DNA of 64,000 bases from Actinomycetota bacterium (GTDB lineage Bacteria > Actinomycetota > Thermoleophilia > Gaiellales > Gaiellaceae), in NCBI GenBank assembly GCA_947445525.1, contig CANFDS010000003.1, positions 1 through 64,000 of the forward strand, given 5' to 3'. Positions 21,082 through 30,198 of the stretch are shown here, one piece after another. A model generated the notes under the pieces. That model saw nothing but the letters and a program-made list of their open reading frames with translations, was not told the DNA's origin and did not search any database. Both the position numbers and the translations under genes were made by a program. Each line of letters starts with the position of its first letter. The stretch's first letter is position 1.

Positions 21082-22135
21082 CGGTGCCCTCCTCCTTGCG
21101 ATAGATCGGCTTCTGGACGACGCGCGCCCGGGCCTCGCGGCCCCGCACGTCGATGGTGATGGTGGAGCCCGGCGTCGCCAGCGCGGCAGGCACGTAGCCC
21201 AGGCCGATACCCACTTCCAGGGACGGCGAGTGGGTGCCCGAGGTGACCTCGCCGCCCTCGCGGATCGCCATGCCATGGCGCGGGATCGCCTTCTCGGCCA
21301 TGACGAAGGCGGCCAACCGGCGGGCCGGCCCCTTGGCCTTGACGGTGCGCAGGGCGGCAGCGCCCGTGAACTCCTTGTCGAGCGCGCACACCCAGCCGAG
21401 CCCGGCCGAGATCGCATCCGTCTCCGCGGTGATGTCGTTGCCGTGCAGCGGGTAGCACAGCTCCAGGCGCAGGGTGTCGCGCGCGCCCAGGCCGCAGGGG
21501 ACGACGTCGCGGGCGAGCACCGCGTCCCACAGGCGCACCGCGTCGCTCTCCGCGCACATCAGCTCGACGCCCTGCTCGCCGGTGTAGCCGGTGTGGCAGG
21601 CCATCACCTCGATGCCGTCGACGGTGGCGGGCGCGTGCGTGAACGCGGGCGCGGCAGGCAGCCCGAGCCGTTCGAGCGCGCGCGGGCCCTGCACGGCGAT
21701 CAGGGCATGGTCGTCGGAGACGTCGCGGACGTCGGAGCCACGCAGCTCGCGCTCCTTCAGCCAGGCGAAGTCGTCATCGCGGTTGCCCGCGTTGACGACG
21801 AGCAGCCAGCGAAACGCATCGAGCCGGTAGGCGATCAGGTCGTCGACGATGCCGCCCTGCTCGTTGGTGAGGAGCGTGTACTGCGCCTGGCCGGGTGCGA
21901 CGCGGTCGAGGTCGTTGGAGAGCACGCCCTGCAGGAACTCCAGCGCGCGTGGGCCCTCGACCTCGAACTCGCCCATGTGCGAGACGTCGAACGCACCGGC
22001 ATCGCTGCGGACGGCCCGGTGCTCGCCAATCACGCCCTCGTACTGGACGGGCATCTCCCAGCCGGCGAACAGCACGATGCGTGCGCCCAGGGCCACGTGG
22101 CGGTCGTAGAGCGGGGTCCTGCGCAATTTTGGCAC
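21068..22135 (-). CDS. gcvT: Aminomethyltransferase (glycine cleavage T protein); start uncertain
   Basis: LRRTPLYDRHVALGARIVLFAGWEMPVQYEGVIGEHRAVRSDAGAFDVSHMGEFEVEG. Confidence 0.9.
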   Translation of the reverse strand: MPKLRRTPLYDRHVALGARIVLFAGWEMPVQYEGVIGEHRAVRSDAGAFDVSHMGEFEVEGPRALEFLQGVLSNDLDRVAPGQAQYTLLTNEQGGIVDDLIAYRLDAFRWLLVVNAGNRDDDFAWLKERELRGSDVRDVSDDHALIAVQGPRALERLGLPAAPAFTHAPATVDGIEVMACHTGYTGEQGVELMCAESDAVRLWDAVLARDVVPCGLGARDTLRLELCYPLHGNDITAETDAISAGLGWVCALDKEFTGAAALRTVKAKGPARRLAAFVMAEKAIPRHGMAIREGGEVTSGTHSPSLEVGIGLGYVPAALATPGSTITIDVRGREARARVVQKPIYRKEEGTDGGS

Positions 22136-22142
22136 CAAAATT
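22125..22142. promoter_or_regulatory. AT-rich perfect palindrome AATTTTGG-CA-CCAAAATT over the gcvT start; candidate operator
   Basis: 8-bp perfect arms with 2-nt centre in otherwise GC-rich DNA, between divergent genes. Confidence 0.5.
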
Positions 22143-22165
22143 AATCCTAGCGACGGGGGTGGCGG

Positions 22166-22486
22166 GTGGCGGCAGACGTGGAGCGCCCGGGGAGCCCGGC
22201 GCCCGACACGACTCCGGCACGCGGCTGGCACGGACTCGGCAATCACTCGCTGGAGGCGACATTGCGCGTAGGCCGTGATCCCGAGACGATCCGCCGCTGG
22301 ATCGGTTCCGGCCGACTGCGAGCGAGCAAGGTCGGTACCCAGCACGTGATCGAGGAGGCCGACCTCGACGGGGTGATCGACGAGGGAGCTGCACTCCACC
22401 TGCGGGCCGCGTGGGCCGTCACCCGCTCGGGTCGGCCGATACCGAATCCCGTGGCGGCCATTGCACGAGCTCGCAGCGGACGTTGA
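22166..22486 (+). CDS. Helix-turn-helix (excisionase/antitoxin-like) DNA-binding protein
   Basis: LEATLRVGRDPETIRRWIGSGRLRASKVGTQHVIEEADLDGVIDE; ends in a TTGA overlap with a PIN-domain start. Confidence 0.6.
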   Translation: MAADVERPGSPAPDTTPARGWHGLGNHSLEATLRVGRDPETIRRWIGSGRLRASKVGTQHVIEEADLDGVIDEGAALHLRAAWAVTRSGRPIPNPVAAIARARSGR

Positions 22487-22573
22487 CGCTCGTCGTCGAC
22501 GCGAGTGTCGCGGTTCCAGCCTGCCTCTCGGCAGAGGGCTTCGAGCCTGACGAACGACCTCGACCTGCGCTAG
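22483..22573 (+). pseudogene. Truncated PIN-domain toxin (VapC-like) remnant
   Basis: LTLVVDASVAVPACLSAEGFE (PIN N-terminus) then coding similarity is lost; ~20 bp before the ftsZ 3' end. Confidence 0.55.
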
Positions 22574-22593
22574 CGCCGAGCGCCGTCAACACC

Positions 22594-23697
22594 TCAGTTG
22601 TCGCGCAGGAAGCTCGGCACCTCGAGGACGTCCGCGGGGACGTCGAACGAGGTGGTCGTCGACTCGGGCTGGCGCTCGCTGCTCGACCGGTCGGCGCCGC
22701 GGCCATACGGCTCGCGGGCAGCCTCACGACGGGGCCGGCTTTTCTTCGGGCCGAACCCGGTGGCGATCACGGTGACGCGCACCTGGTCGCCGAGCGAGTC
22801 GTCGATGACGGCGCCGAAGATGACGTTGGCGTTCTGGTCGGCGGCGCTGGTGACGACCTCGGCCGCCTCGTTGACCTCGAACAGGCCGATGTCGCTGCCC
22901 GCGGTGATGTTGAGCAGGATGCCGGTGGCGCCGTCGATGGCGGCCTCCAGCAGCGGCGAGCTGACGGCCATGCGAGCGGCCTCGGCGGCGCGGTTGTCGC
23001 CCGTGCCGATGCCGATGCCCATTAGGGCGGAGCCGGCGTCGCGCATGATCGTGCGCACGTCGGCGAAGTCGAGATTGACGAGGCCGGGCACCGTGATCAG
23101 GTCGGTGATGCCCTGCACGCCCTGGCGGAGCACGTCGTCCGCCTGCCGGAACGCCTCGACGATCGTCGTCTTGCGGTCGACCACATGGAGCAGCCGGTCA
23201 TTCTCGATCACGATCAGGGTGTCCACGCGGTCGCGCAGGTCGGCGATGCCCTCCTCGGCCTGGGCCGAGCGCCGCTTGCCCTCGAACAGGAAGGGCCGCG
23301 TGACGACACCGACGGTGAGCGCCTCCAGCTCGCGCGAGAGCTCGGCGATGATCGGCGCGGCGCCCGTGCCGGTGCCGCCGCCCTCGCCGGCGGTGACGAA
23401 GACCATGTCGGCGCCCTTCAGCGCCTCCTTCAACTCGTCGCGCGTCTCGATCGCGGCGGCACGCCCCACTGCGGGGTCTGCGCCGGCGCCGAGGCCACGC
23501 GTGGTCTTCGAGCCGATATGGATCTTGACGTCGGCGTCGCACATCTGGAGCGCCTGAGCGTCCGTGTTGACGGCGATGAACTCGACGCCCGAGACGCCTG
23601 CGTCGACCATCCGGTTGACGGCGTTCGTCCCGCCGCCGCCGACGCCGACGACCTTGATCACTGCGAGGTAACTACCCGACTGGTCTCTCATGCTCAA
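22594..23697 (-). CDS. ftsZ: Cell division protein FtsZ
   Basis: [53 protein letters not shown]-terminal VPSFLRDN. Confidence 0.97.
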   Translation of the reverse strand: MSMRDQSGSYLAVIKVVGVGGGGTNAVNRMVDAGVSGVEFIAVNTDAQALQMCDADVKIHIGSKTTRGLGAGADPAVGRAAAIETRDELKEALKGADMVFVTAGEGGGTGTGAAPIIAELSRELEALTVGVVTRPFLFEGKRRSAQAEEGIADLRDRVDTLIVIENDRLLHVVDRKTTIVEAFRQADDVLRQGVQGITDLITVPGLVNLDFADVRTIMRDAGSALMGIGIGTGDNRAAEAARMAVSSPLLEAAIDGATGILLNITAGSDIGLFEVNEAAEVVTSAADQNANVIFGAVIDDSLGDQVRVTVIATGFGPKKSRPRREAAREPYGRGADRSSSERQPESTTTSFDVPADVLEVPSFLRDN

Positions 23698-23756
23698 CGC
23701 GGCTCGATCTCAAGCTGTAGTGGAGGGTGTGGGTGCCGAGCCTCTCCTTTCACCTG

Positions 23757-23785
23757 AGAGTACGTGTAGCGGGTCACCGTGTCAA
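23757..23785 (-). promoter_or_regulatory. Candidate ftsZ promoter: -35 TTGACA, 17-nt spacer, -10 TACTCT
   Basis: Minus-strand TTGACACGGTGACCCGCTACACGTACTCT upstream of ftsZ. Confidence 0.6.
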
Positions 23786-23823
23786 CGCCCTTTCTGGGGA
23801 TGTGCAGGGGACAACCCTAACCC

Positions 23824-24687
23824 TCAACCTTCGACTTGAGAGTTTGTGCCGGCGACCGGACGCTCGGGAACGCTCACGTCGACGTAGCGCTGGGCGGTGC
23901 CGCCGGCGAGGATCCGGCGCGCGATCGCGAGCTTCAGCGGCAGCTGCTGCAGCGATCCCAGGCGCACCTCGAGACCGTTGCGCAGGGTGTAGCTGAGCTT
24001 GTCCTCGCCGGCGTCGACGAAGCGCACGCGGAGACCGCCGACCCCGTCGTGGAAGACCGCGGTGGCTGCCTGGACGGCCGCCAGCAGGCGGGCCTCCCCG
24101 ACGGTGCCACCCACCCCGAGGTCGGTCTCCGTGGACACCCAGATCCGTGGCAGCAGCAGCTGGACGGTACGCGGGACGGCGGCCAGGATCCGGCCGCGCT
24201 CGGAGACGACGTAGGAGCTCTTGCCCTGCCGCAGCACCGCGACCCGGCGTGCTGTCGTGATCGACACGCGCAGGTCATGCGGGAAGGCCCGGTCGATCGT
24301 GGCGGTCTCGACCTCCGGCAGCAGGATGAGCCGCTCGGCAACATCGGCGCTGCCGACGCGTAGCAGGCTCTGGCCCTGGAGCGGCTCGAGCGCCACCCGG
24401 ATGCGGCCGGCGAGCGGGCCCGACACGCCCTGCACCTCGATGTGCCGCACGGCGACCAGCGCTGTCTGGCGGGCCACCACGAACAGCGCCACCGCGATGC
24501 CAACGAGCGCGAAACCGACCAGCAGCGAGCGGCCGGAAGGGATCAGCCGGTCGAGTACGGCGGCGGACGGACGCGGCTGCGCCACCGTGATGGCGCGCGC
24601 TCTCCCCCGGGCTGCGGTTCTCGGCACCCTCCCCTGTTCGGCGTCGGGCTCCCGTGTCCTACTCGACGGCCGGCAACTCGAGGCCAC
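23824..24687 (-). CDS. ftsQ: Cell division protein FtsQ/DivIB (POTRA); start may be 24627
   Basis: Single TM plus VRHIEVQGVSGPLAGRIRVALEPLQGQSLLRV...FPHDLRVSITTARRVAVLRQG; dcw position. Confidence 0.85.
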   Translation of the reverse strand: MASSCRPSSRTREPDAEQGRVPRTAARGRARAITVAQPRPSAAVLDRLIPSGRSLLVGFALVGIAVALFVVARQTALVAVRHIEVQGVSGPLAGRIRVALEPLQGQSLLRVGSADVAERLILLPEVETATIDRAFPHDLRVSITTARRVAVLRQGKSSYVVSERGRILAAVPRTVQLLLPRIWVSTETDLGVGGTVGEARLLAAVQAATAVFHDGVGGLRVRFVDAGEDKLSYTLRNGLEVRLGSLQQLPLKLAIARRILAGGTAQRYVDVSVPERPVAGTNSQVEG

Positions 24688-25561
24688 CCAGCAGCACGAC
24701 CTCGTGCTCGAGCATGACCCCGAACTGGTCGCGAGCGCGCCGCCGCGCCTCCACCATCAACGCCACCGCGTCGGCCGCCAGCGCACCGCCCTCGTTCTCG
24801 ATGAAGTTGGCATGACGCGGCGAGATCACGGCGCCGCCGCTGCGGTGGCCCTGGAGGCCGCACAGCTCGATCAGCCGACCTGCCCCGAGCTCGCCCGGCG
24901 GGTTCTTGAAGACGCTGCCGAACGTGCGCCGGTTGGTCGGCTGGCTCGCCTTACGGCGCGCGTTCAGCTCGGCGACGTGGGCCCGGATCTCGGCCGGGGG
25001 CCGCTGCGTGAGGCGGTACTCGACGACCGCCACCACCTGACCGGGCGCCAGGCCGGAGTGGCGATAGGTGAGGTCGAGCCCGGCCGGGGTGCGCCAGGCC
25101 GCGCCGCCGGCATCCACCACGAGCGCGCGCTCCATGACGCTCGCCCAGTCGCTGCCGTAGGCGCCGGCGTTCATGCGGACGCCGCCACCGGCGGTGCCGG
25201 GAATCGCGCAGGCGAACTCGAAGCCGCCGAGGCCGGCGCGGCGGGCGTGGTGGAGGCACACTGCGTTGGCGGCGCCGCCGCCGGCGACGAGCAGGCTGCC
25301 CTCGACGATGACCGCGGCAAGGGCGCCGCCCAGGCGCAGGACGAGCGCGTCGACGCCGTCATCGTGGGCGAGCAGGTTCGAGCCGAGCCCGAGCGGCACC
25401 ACCACCACAGAGCGCTCGGCGGCCCAGTGCAGCGCCTCCTCCAGCTGCGAGAGCGTCGCCGGCTCGGCGTACCAGCGGGCAGGGCCGCCCGCACCGAAGG
25501 TGGTGTGCCGCGCCAGCGAGACGTGCTCCCTGACCTCCAGAGTACCGTCCCCGGCGCTCAT
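24659..25561 (-). CDS. murB: UDP-N-acetylenolpyruvoylglucosamine reductase
   Basis: HTTFGAGGPARWYAEPATL; VVVPLGLGSNLLAHDDG; AIPGTAGGGVRMNAGAYGSD; RRTFGSVFKNP. Confidence 0.93.
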   Translation of the reverse strand: MSAGDGTLEVREHVSLARHTTFGAGGPARWYAEPATLSQLEEALHWAAERSVVVVPLGLGSNLLAHDDGVDALVLRLGGALAAVIVEGSLLVAGGGAANAVCLHHARRAGLGGFEFACAIPGTAGGGVRMNAGAYGSDWASVMERALVVDAGGAAWRTPAGLDLTYRHSGLAPGQVVAVVEYRLTQRPPAEIRAHVAELNARRKASQPTNRRTFGSVFKNPPGELGAGRLIELCGLQGHRSGGAVISPRHANFIENEGGALAADAVALMVEARRRARDQFGVMLEHEVVLLGGLELPAVE

Positions 25562-26760
25562 GCCAGCTCCGTGAGCAGCAGCGCCCCGGCCGACTCGACG
25601 TCGCCGGCGCCGACCGTCAGCACGACGTCGCCGGGCCGGGCCAGCGCCGCCAGATAGCGGGCGCCGTCCGCGAGCGCCGGCATCCAGCCGATCGGCATAC
25701 CGGGGCGGCGCGCCGCGAGGGCTTCGACCACGAGCTTGCCGGTGACACCGGGGACGGGTTGCTCGCGGGCCGGGTAGATGTCGGCGACCGCGACGGCGTC
25801 GGCGTCAGCCAGCGCGACGGCGAACGCGTGCTGCAGGTGGAGCGTCCGCGAGTAGAGGTGCGGCTGGAACAGCACGAGCACGCGCGTGAAGCCGGCGCTG
25901 CGGGCGGCGGCGATGGTTGCCGCGACCTCGGTGGGGTGATGGCCGTAGTCGTCGACGACAGTGACGCCGCGCACCTCGCCCTTGCGCTCGAAGCGGCGGC
26001 CGACACCGCGGAAGCGCGCGAGCACCGGCGCCGCCTCGGCGGGCGTGACGCCCGCCAGCTCGAGCGCGGCCAGCGCAGTGGCGGCGTTGCGCCGGTTGTG
26101 GTCGCCGGGGACGGCGAGCGGGAAGTCGACGGGCTGGAGCAGGCTGCCGCGAACCGCGTGCGGCGCCCGGCCGAGCCAGGCTTCGAACAGCTCCTCCACC
26201 TCGGCGAGCGAGGCGAAGGTCGTGTGGTGGTCGAGATCGACGTTGGTGACGACGGCGATCTGTGGCGCCAGCAGCTCGAGCGTGCGGTCGGACTCGTCGC
26301 CCTCGGCCACGAGCCAGCCCTCCCCCGCACCGGCGTTGCCGCCGAGCTGTGGCACCAGCCCGCCGATCAGGTACGACGGGTCGCGCCCGAGCTCGGCCAG
26401 GGTGAAGGCGATCATCGACGACGTCGTCGTCTTGCCGTGAGCGCCGGCGACGACGATCGACGGGCGCAGCGAGACGAGCTCGGCGAGGAAGGCGCCGCGG
26501 GAGCTGCCGTCGGCCCGCCCGGCGTAGGCCGTCGAGACGATCACCTCGTAGCCCGGCGGCGGGGCCGGTGGCTCCGGCGCGATCGTGATCGCCACACCGG
26601 CCAGCGGCGCCAGGTACGGCGTGTCGTTGCGATCCCAGCCGGCCACCTCCGCGCCCCACGCCCGCGCCACGACGGCGAGCGCGCTCATGCCGGCGCCGCC
26701 GATGCCGGCGAACCAGATGCGGCGCCCGGCGAGCGGGCCCGCCACCCCGTCAGCGGGCAA
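25558..26760 (-). CDS. murC: UDP-N-acetylmuramate--L-alanine ligase
   Basis: IWFAGIGGAGMSALAVVAR; VAGAHGKTTTSSMIA; DDYGHHPTEVAATI; FQPHLYSRT. Confidence 0.95.
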   Translation of the reverse strand: MPADGVAGPLAGRRIWFAGIGGAGMSALAVVARAWGAEVAGWDRNDTPYLAPLAGVAITIAPEPPAPPPGYEVIVSTAYAGRADGSSRGAFLAELVSLRPSIVVAGAHGKTTTSSMIAFTLAELGRDPSYLIGGLVPQLGGNAGAGEGWLVAEGDESDRTLELLAPQIAVVTNVDLDHHTTFASLAEVEELFEAWLGRAPHAVRGSLLQPVDFPLAVPGDHNRRNAATALAALELAGVTPAEAAPVLARFRGVGRRFERKGEVRGVTVVDDYGHHPTEVAATIAAARSAGFTRVLVLFQPHLYSRTLHLQHAFAVALADADAVAVADIYPAREQPVPGVTGKLVVEALAARRPGMPIGWMPALADGARYLAALARPGDVVLTVGAGDVESAGALLLTELA

Positions 26761-27853
26761 GCGCGATCAGCTCCCGCGCTATCTCGTCGGCCGCCTGGGG
26801 CCGCGCCAGCACCAGCATCGCGGCCCGCATCGCCGCCAGCCGGCCGGGGTCGCCGAGCAGCTCCCGGATCAGCGGCGGCACGCGCTCCAGCTCGGGCTGG
26901 GGGACGATGACGGCGCCGCCGCCGGCCTCGAAGTGGCGGGCGTTCTTCGTCTGGTGATCGCCGGTCGCGAAGGGGAAGGGAACAAGGATGGCGGGCTTTC
27001 CGGCGGCGGCGACCTCCCACACGGAGCCGCCCGAGCGGGCGACGACGAGGTCGCTTGCCGAGAGCGCGGCGCCGAAGTCGTTGGTGAACGCGACGAGCCG
27101 GTACCCGGCGCGGGCGACCCGGGGCTCGAGGGCGGCGTAGTCGCGCTCGCCGCACAGATGAAGCACTGCCGGGCCGTGCCCACCGCCGCCCGCTCTGCCC
27201 CCGCTCTCGGCGCCACCGAACTCCGCGACCACGAGCTCGTTGAGCGCCCGCGCGCCCTGGCCGCCACCGAACACCAGCAGCACCGGCCCCTCGGCCGGCA
27301 GCCCGAACAGCTCCCGCGCCGCGGCGGGATCCACCGGCCGCGACCGGGCCGGTACCGGCCGGCCCGTCACGCGCACCTTCGAGCCCGACACACCGTCGAC
27401 CGGGAGGGCCAGGAAGAGGCGCCGCGCGAACGGCAGCGCGAGCCGGTTCGCCAGCCCGAGATGCGCATCCGACTCGGTGAGGGCAGCCGGGATACGGCGC
27501 AGCGCGGCAGCCATCACCATCGGTCCGGCGACGTAGCCGCCGCCACCCAGCACGACGTCCGGCCGGCGTGCGGCGAGGATCCGTAGACACGCCAGCGGCG
27601 CCATGGCCGCCCGCCCGAGGGCGTACAGGAGCGGCAGGCCGGGCCGGCGCGGAAAGCCGGAGATCCGGAAGCTGTCAAAGGGGTAGCCGGCCTCAGGAGC
27701 GAGACGCGCTTCGACGCGATCCGGCGACCCGGCCCACGTCACTTGCACGCCGCGCTGCTGGAGCGCTTCGGCGATCGCCAGTGCCGGCAGGACGTGCCCT
27801 GCTGTCCCCCCGGCTGCGATCAGGCACCGCAGCTGTCTTTTCTGCAACGTCAT
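26750..27853 (-). CDS. murG: Undecaprenyldiphospho-muramoylpentapeptide beta-N-acetylglucosaminyltransferase
   Basis: LIAAGGTAGHVLPALAIAEAL; VVLGGGGYVAGP; VFGGGQGARALNELV; VVARSGGSVWEVAAAGKPAILVPFP. Confidence 0.95.
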   Translation of the reverse strand: MTLQKRQLRCLIAAGGTAGHVLPALAIAEALQQRGVQVTWAGSPDRVEARLAPEAGYPFDSFRISGFPRRPGLPLLYALGRAAMAPLACLRILAARRPDVVLGGGGYVAGPMVMAAALRRIPAALTESDAHLGLANRLALPFARRLFLALPVDGVSGSKVRVTGRPVPARSRPVDPAAARELFGLPAEGPVLLVFGGGQGARALNELVVAEFGGAESGGRAGGGGHGPAVLHLCGERDYAALEPRVARAGYRLVAFTNDFGAALSASDLVVARSGGSVWEVAAAGKPAILVPFPFATGDHQTKNARHFEAGGGAVIVPQPELERVPPLIRELLGDPGRLAAMRAAMLVLARPQAADEIARELIALAR

Positions 27854-28928
27854 GGCTCCTGGCGATGTTAAGGAGAACGCCCACGGCTGCGAGCGTCACG
27901 ATCAGTGCGGTGCCACCGTACGACACGAACGGCAGCGGGATGCCGGTGAGCGGCGCCAACCCCATCACGGCGGCCAGGTTGATCGCCGCCTGCCCGCAGA
28001 CGAGCACCGTCATACCGGCGGCGAGCCGCTTGCCGAACGGGTCGCGGCAGGCAAGCGCGATGCGGAAGCCCGCATAGCCGAAGAGGATGAAGCCGGCGAT
28101 GACGGCGACCGAGCCGACGAGCCCGAGCTCCTCGCCGATGATGGCGAAGATCATGTCGGTGTGCGACTCGGGCAGGTAGAAGATCTTCTGGACGCCGTTG
28201 CCGAGCCCGACGCCGAAGATGCCGCCGGAGCCGAGGCCGATCAGTGCCTGGACAGTCTGGAACCCTGCCCCCTGCGGGTCGGCCCACGGGTCGAGGAAGC
28301 TGAGGACGCGGGCGCGGCGGTACGGCTCGATCCAGACCACGACTGCCCCGATTGGCAGCGTCACGCCCATCGCCAGCGAGAGCGGTCGCAGCGGCGTCCC
28401 GGCGATGAGCAGCATGCCGGCGACCATCACAACCAGCGAGATTGTCGTGCCGAGGTCGGGCTGCGCGAGCAGCAGCACCGCGAAGAGCCCGATCAGCAGC
28501 CCCCACGGCCGGGCGAGCTCGCCGAGGGTCTGCGGCGGGCGCTGCCGGGCGAGCAGGCTGGCAGCCCAGATCGCCACGGCGAACTTCGCGAACTCCGAGG
28601 GCTGGAAGACGAGCGGGCCGAAGCCGATCCAGCGGCGTGCGCCGTTGATGACCGGCCCCAGGCCGAGCACGAGCAGCAACAGCAGCAGGCTGGCGCCGAT
28701 CAGCATCGGTGCGAGCTGGCGCAGCCGGCGGTAGTCGGTGCGGGCGAGGATCGCCAGCAGGGTAACGCCGATCGCCGCCCAGATCCCCTGGCGCATGAGG
28801 TAGTAGGTCGGGTTGCCGCTCGTGACGGTGGCCGAGCCGGAGGTGGCGCTGAACACCATCACCAGGCCGAAGGCGAGCAGTGCGAGCGTGACGAGGACGA
28901 GCAGGTTGGACTCGACGCGGGACTTCAC
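27693..28928 (-). CDS. ftsW: Peptidoglycan polymerase FtsW
   Basis: LLVLVTLALLAFGLVMVFSATSGS; GPLVFQPSEFAKFAVAIW; SHTDMIFAIIGEELGLVGS; GIPLPFVSYGGTALIV. Confidence 0.92.
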   Translation of the reverse strand: MKSRVESNLLVLVTLALLAFGLVMVFSATSGSATVTSGNPTYYLMRQGIWAAIGVTLLAILARTDYRRLRQLAPMLIGASLLLLLLVLGLGPVINGARRWIGFGPLVFQPSEFAKFAVAIWAASLLARQRPPQTLGELARPWGLLIGLFAVLLLAQPDLGTTISLVVMVAGMLLIAGTPLRPLSLAMGVTLPIGAVVVWIEPYRRARVLSFLDPWADPQGAGFQTVQALIGLGSGGIFGVGLGNGVQKIFYLPESHTDMIFAIIGEELGLVGSVAVIAGFILFGYAGFRIALACRDPFGKRLAAGMTVLVCGQAAINLAAVMGLAPLTGIPLPFVSYGGTALIVTLAAVGVLLNIARSHDVAEKTAAVPDRSRGDSRARPAGTGDRRSAPAARRASDVGRVAGSRRSASRS

Positions 28929-28983
28929 GGCCGGCCCTCGCGGGCCTTGCCCCGGACCGTGCCGAGCAGCTCTCGCCGGAGAA

Positions 28984-30198
28984 TCACCCGTCAAGGTTCG
29001 ACACGAGCCTGCGGTATTCCTCGCCGCGGTGCTCGAAGTTGTCGAACTGGTCGAAGCTCGCGCACGCCGGCGACAGCAGCACGACGTCGCCGGGGCGCGC
29101 GGCGGCAGCAGCGTGGGCGACCGCGACGGCCAGAGTGCCGGCACGCTCGTAGGTGGCCCCGGCACGGTCGAGCGCCGCCGCCAGCTCCTCGGTCGCCTCG
29201 CCGATCAGGTAGATGGCCCGCGCCCGGCCGCGCGTGTCCGCGGCCAGCTCGTCGAAGCTCTCTCCCTTCAGCGAGCCACCCAAAATCACCAGCAGCGGCG
29301 CCGCGAACGCGGCCAGGGCGCGGCGGGCGGCAGCAGTGTTCGTCGCTTTCGAGTCGTTCACGTAGCGCACGCCGGCGAGCTCGCGCACGGGCTCCAGCCG
29401 GTGCTGGACGCCAGGAAAGGTCAGCAGCGCCTCGGCGATCGCACTGTCCGGGATGCCTGCCGCCCGCGCCGCGGCGGTAGCAGCGGCGGCGTTCTCGCGG
29501 TTGTGGGCGCCGGGGATGAGCGGCTCGGCCGGCAGCGCGTCGGTGGCCGCGAACTCGCTGCGCCGCCCCTCACCCGGAACCGCAGCGAACCCGCGCGGGA
29601 CGACCGCCACGTCGGCAGGCCCCTGCGCCGCGAAGATGCGCAGCTTCGCTGTCCGGTACGCAGCGAGGGTGCCGTGCCGGTCGAGATGGTCGGGCTCGAG
29701 GTTCAGCAGCACGGCGATGCGCGGCCGGAACGACTCGACGTCCTCGAGCTGGAACGACGACGTCTCGCAGACGACCCAGGCCTCAGGAGCCGTCGCCTCC
29801 GGGTCGACGCTGGTGAGGGCGCGGCCGACGTTGCCGGCAACCTCCACGGGCAGGCCTGCGGCCCGGAAGATCGCGCCGAGCAGCTCCGTCGTCGTCGTCT
29901 TGCCGTTGGTGCCGGTCACGGCCACGAACGGCCGCGGAGCGAGCAGTCGGAAGCCGAGCTCCACCTCGCTCCAGACCGGCACGCCGCGTCGCCCGGCCTC
30001 GGCCACGAGCGCGTGCTCGCCCGGCACACCGGGGCTCTTGACGAGCAGCCCGGCGCCGTCCAGCAGCGCCGCGTCGTCGTCGGGCCCGAGCTTGCGGTCG
30101 ACGCGCACGACCTCGACGCCCCGCCGCTCGAGCGCCGCTGCAGCGGCCATGCCCGAGCGCGCCAGCCCCAGCACGACGACCCTCCGAGGCAGCTCCAT
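28984..30198 (-). CDS. murD: UDP-N-acetylmuramoylalanine--D-glutamate ligase
   Basis: MELPRRVVVLGLARSGMAAAAALE; AVTGTNGKTTTTELLG; YVNDSKATN; ATGA overlap with mraY stop. Confidence 0.94.
   Translation of the reverse strand: MELPRRVVVLGLARSGMAAAAALERRGVEVVRVDRKLGPDDDAALLDGAGLLVKSPGVPGEHALVAEAGRRGVPVWSEVELGFRLLAPRPFVAVTGTNGKTTTTELLGAIFRAAGLPVEVAGNVGRALTSVDPEATAPEAWVVCETSSFQLEDVESFRPRIAVLLNLEPDHLDRHGTLAAYRTAKLRIFAAQGPADVAVVPRGFAAVPGEGRRSEFAATDALPAEPLIPGAHNRENAAAATAAARAAGIPDSAIAEALLTFPGVQHRLEPVRELAGVRYVNDSKATNTAAARRALAAFAAPLLVILGGSLKGESFDELAADTRGRARAIYLIGEATEELAAALDRAGATYERAGTLAVAVAHAAAAARPGDVVLLSPACASFDQFDNFEHRGEEYRRLVSNLDG

Noticed and set aside
22136-22165. Glycine riboswitch upstream of gcvT
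   Set aside because: Only about 30 bp separates gcvT from the divergent gene, too short for a riboswitch; only the palindrome is supported
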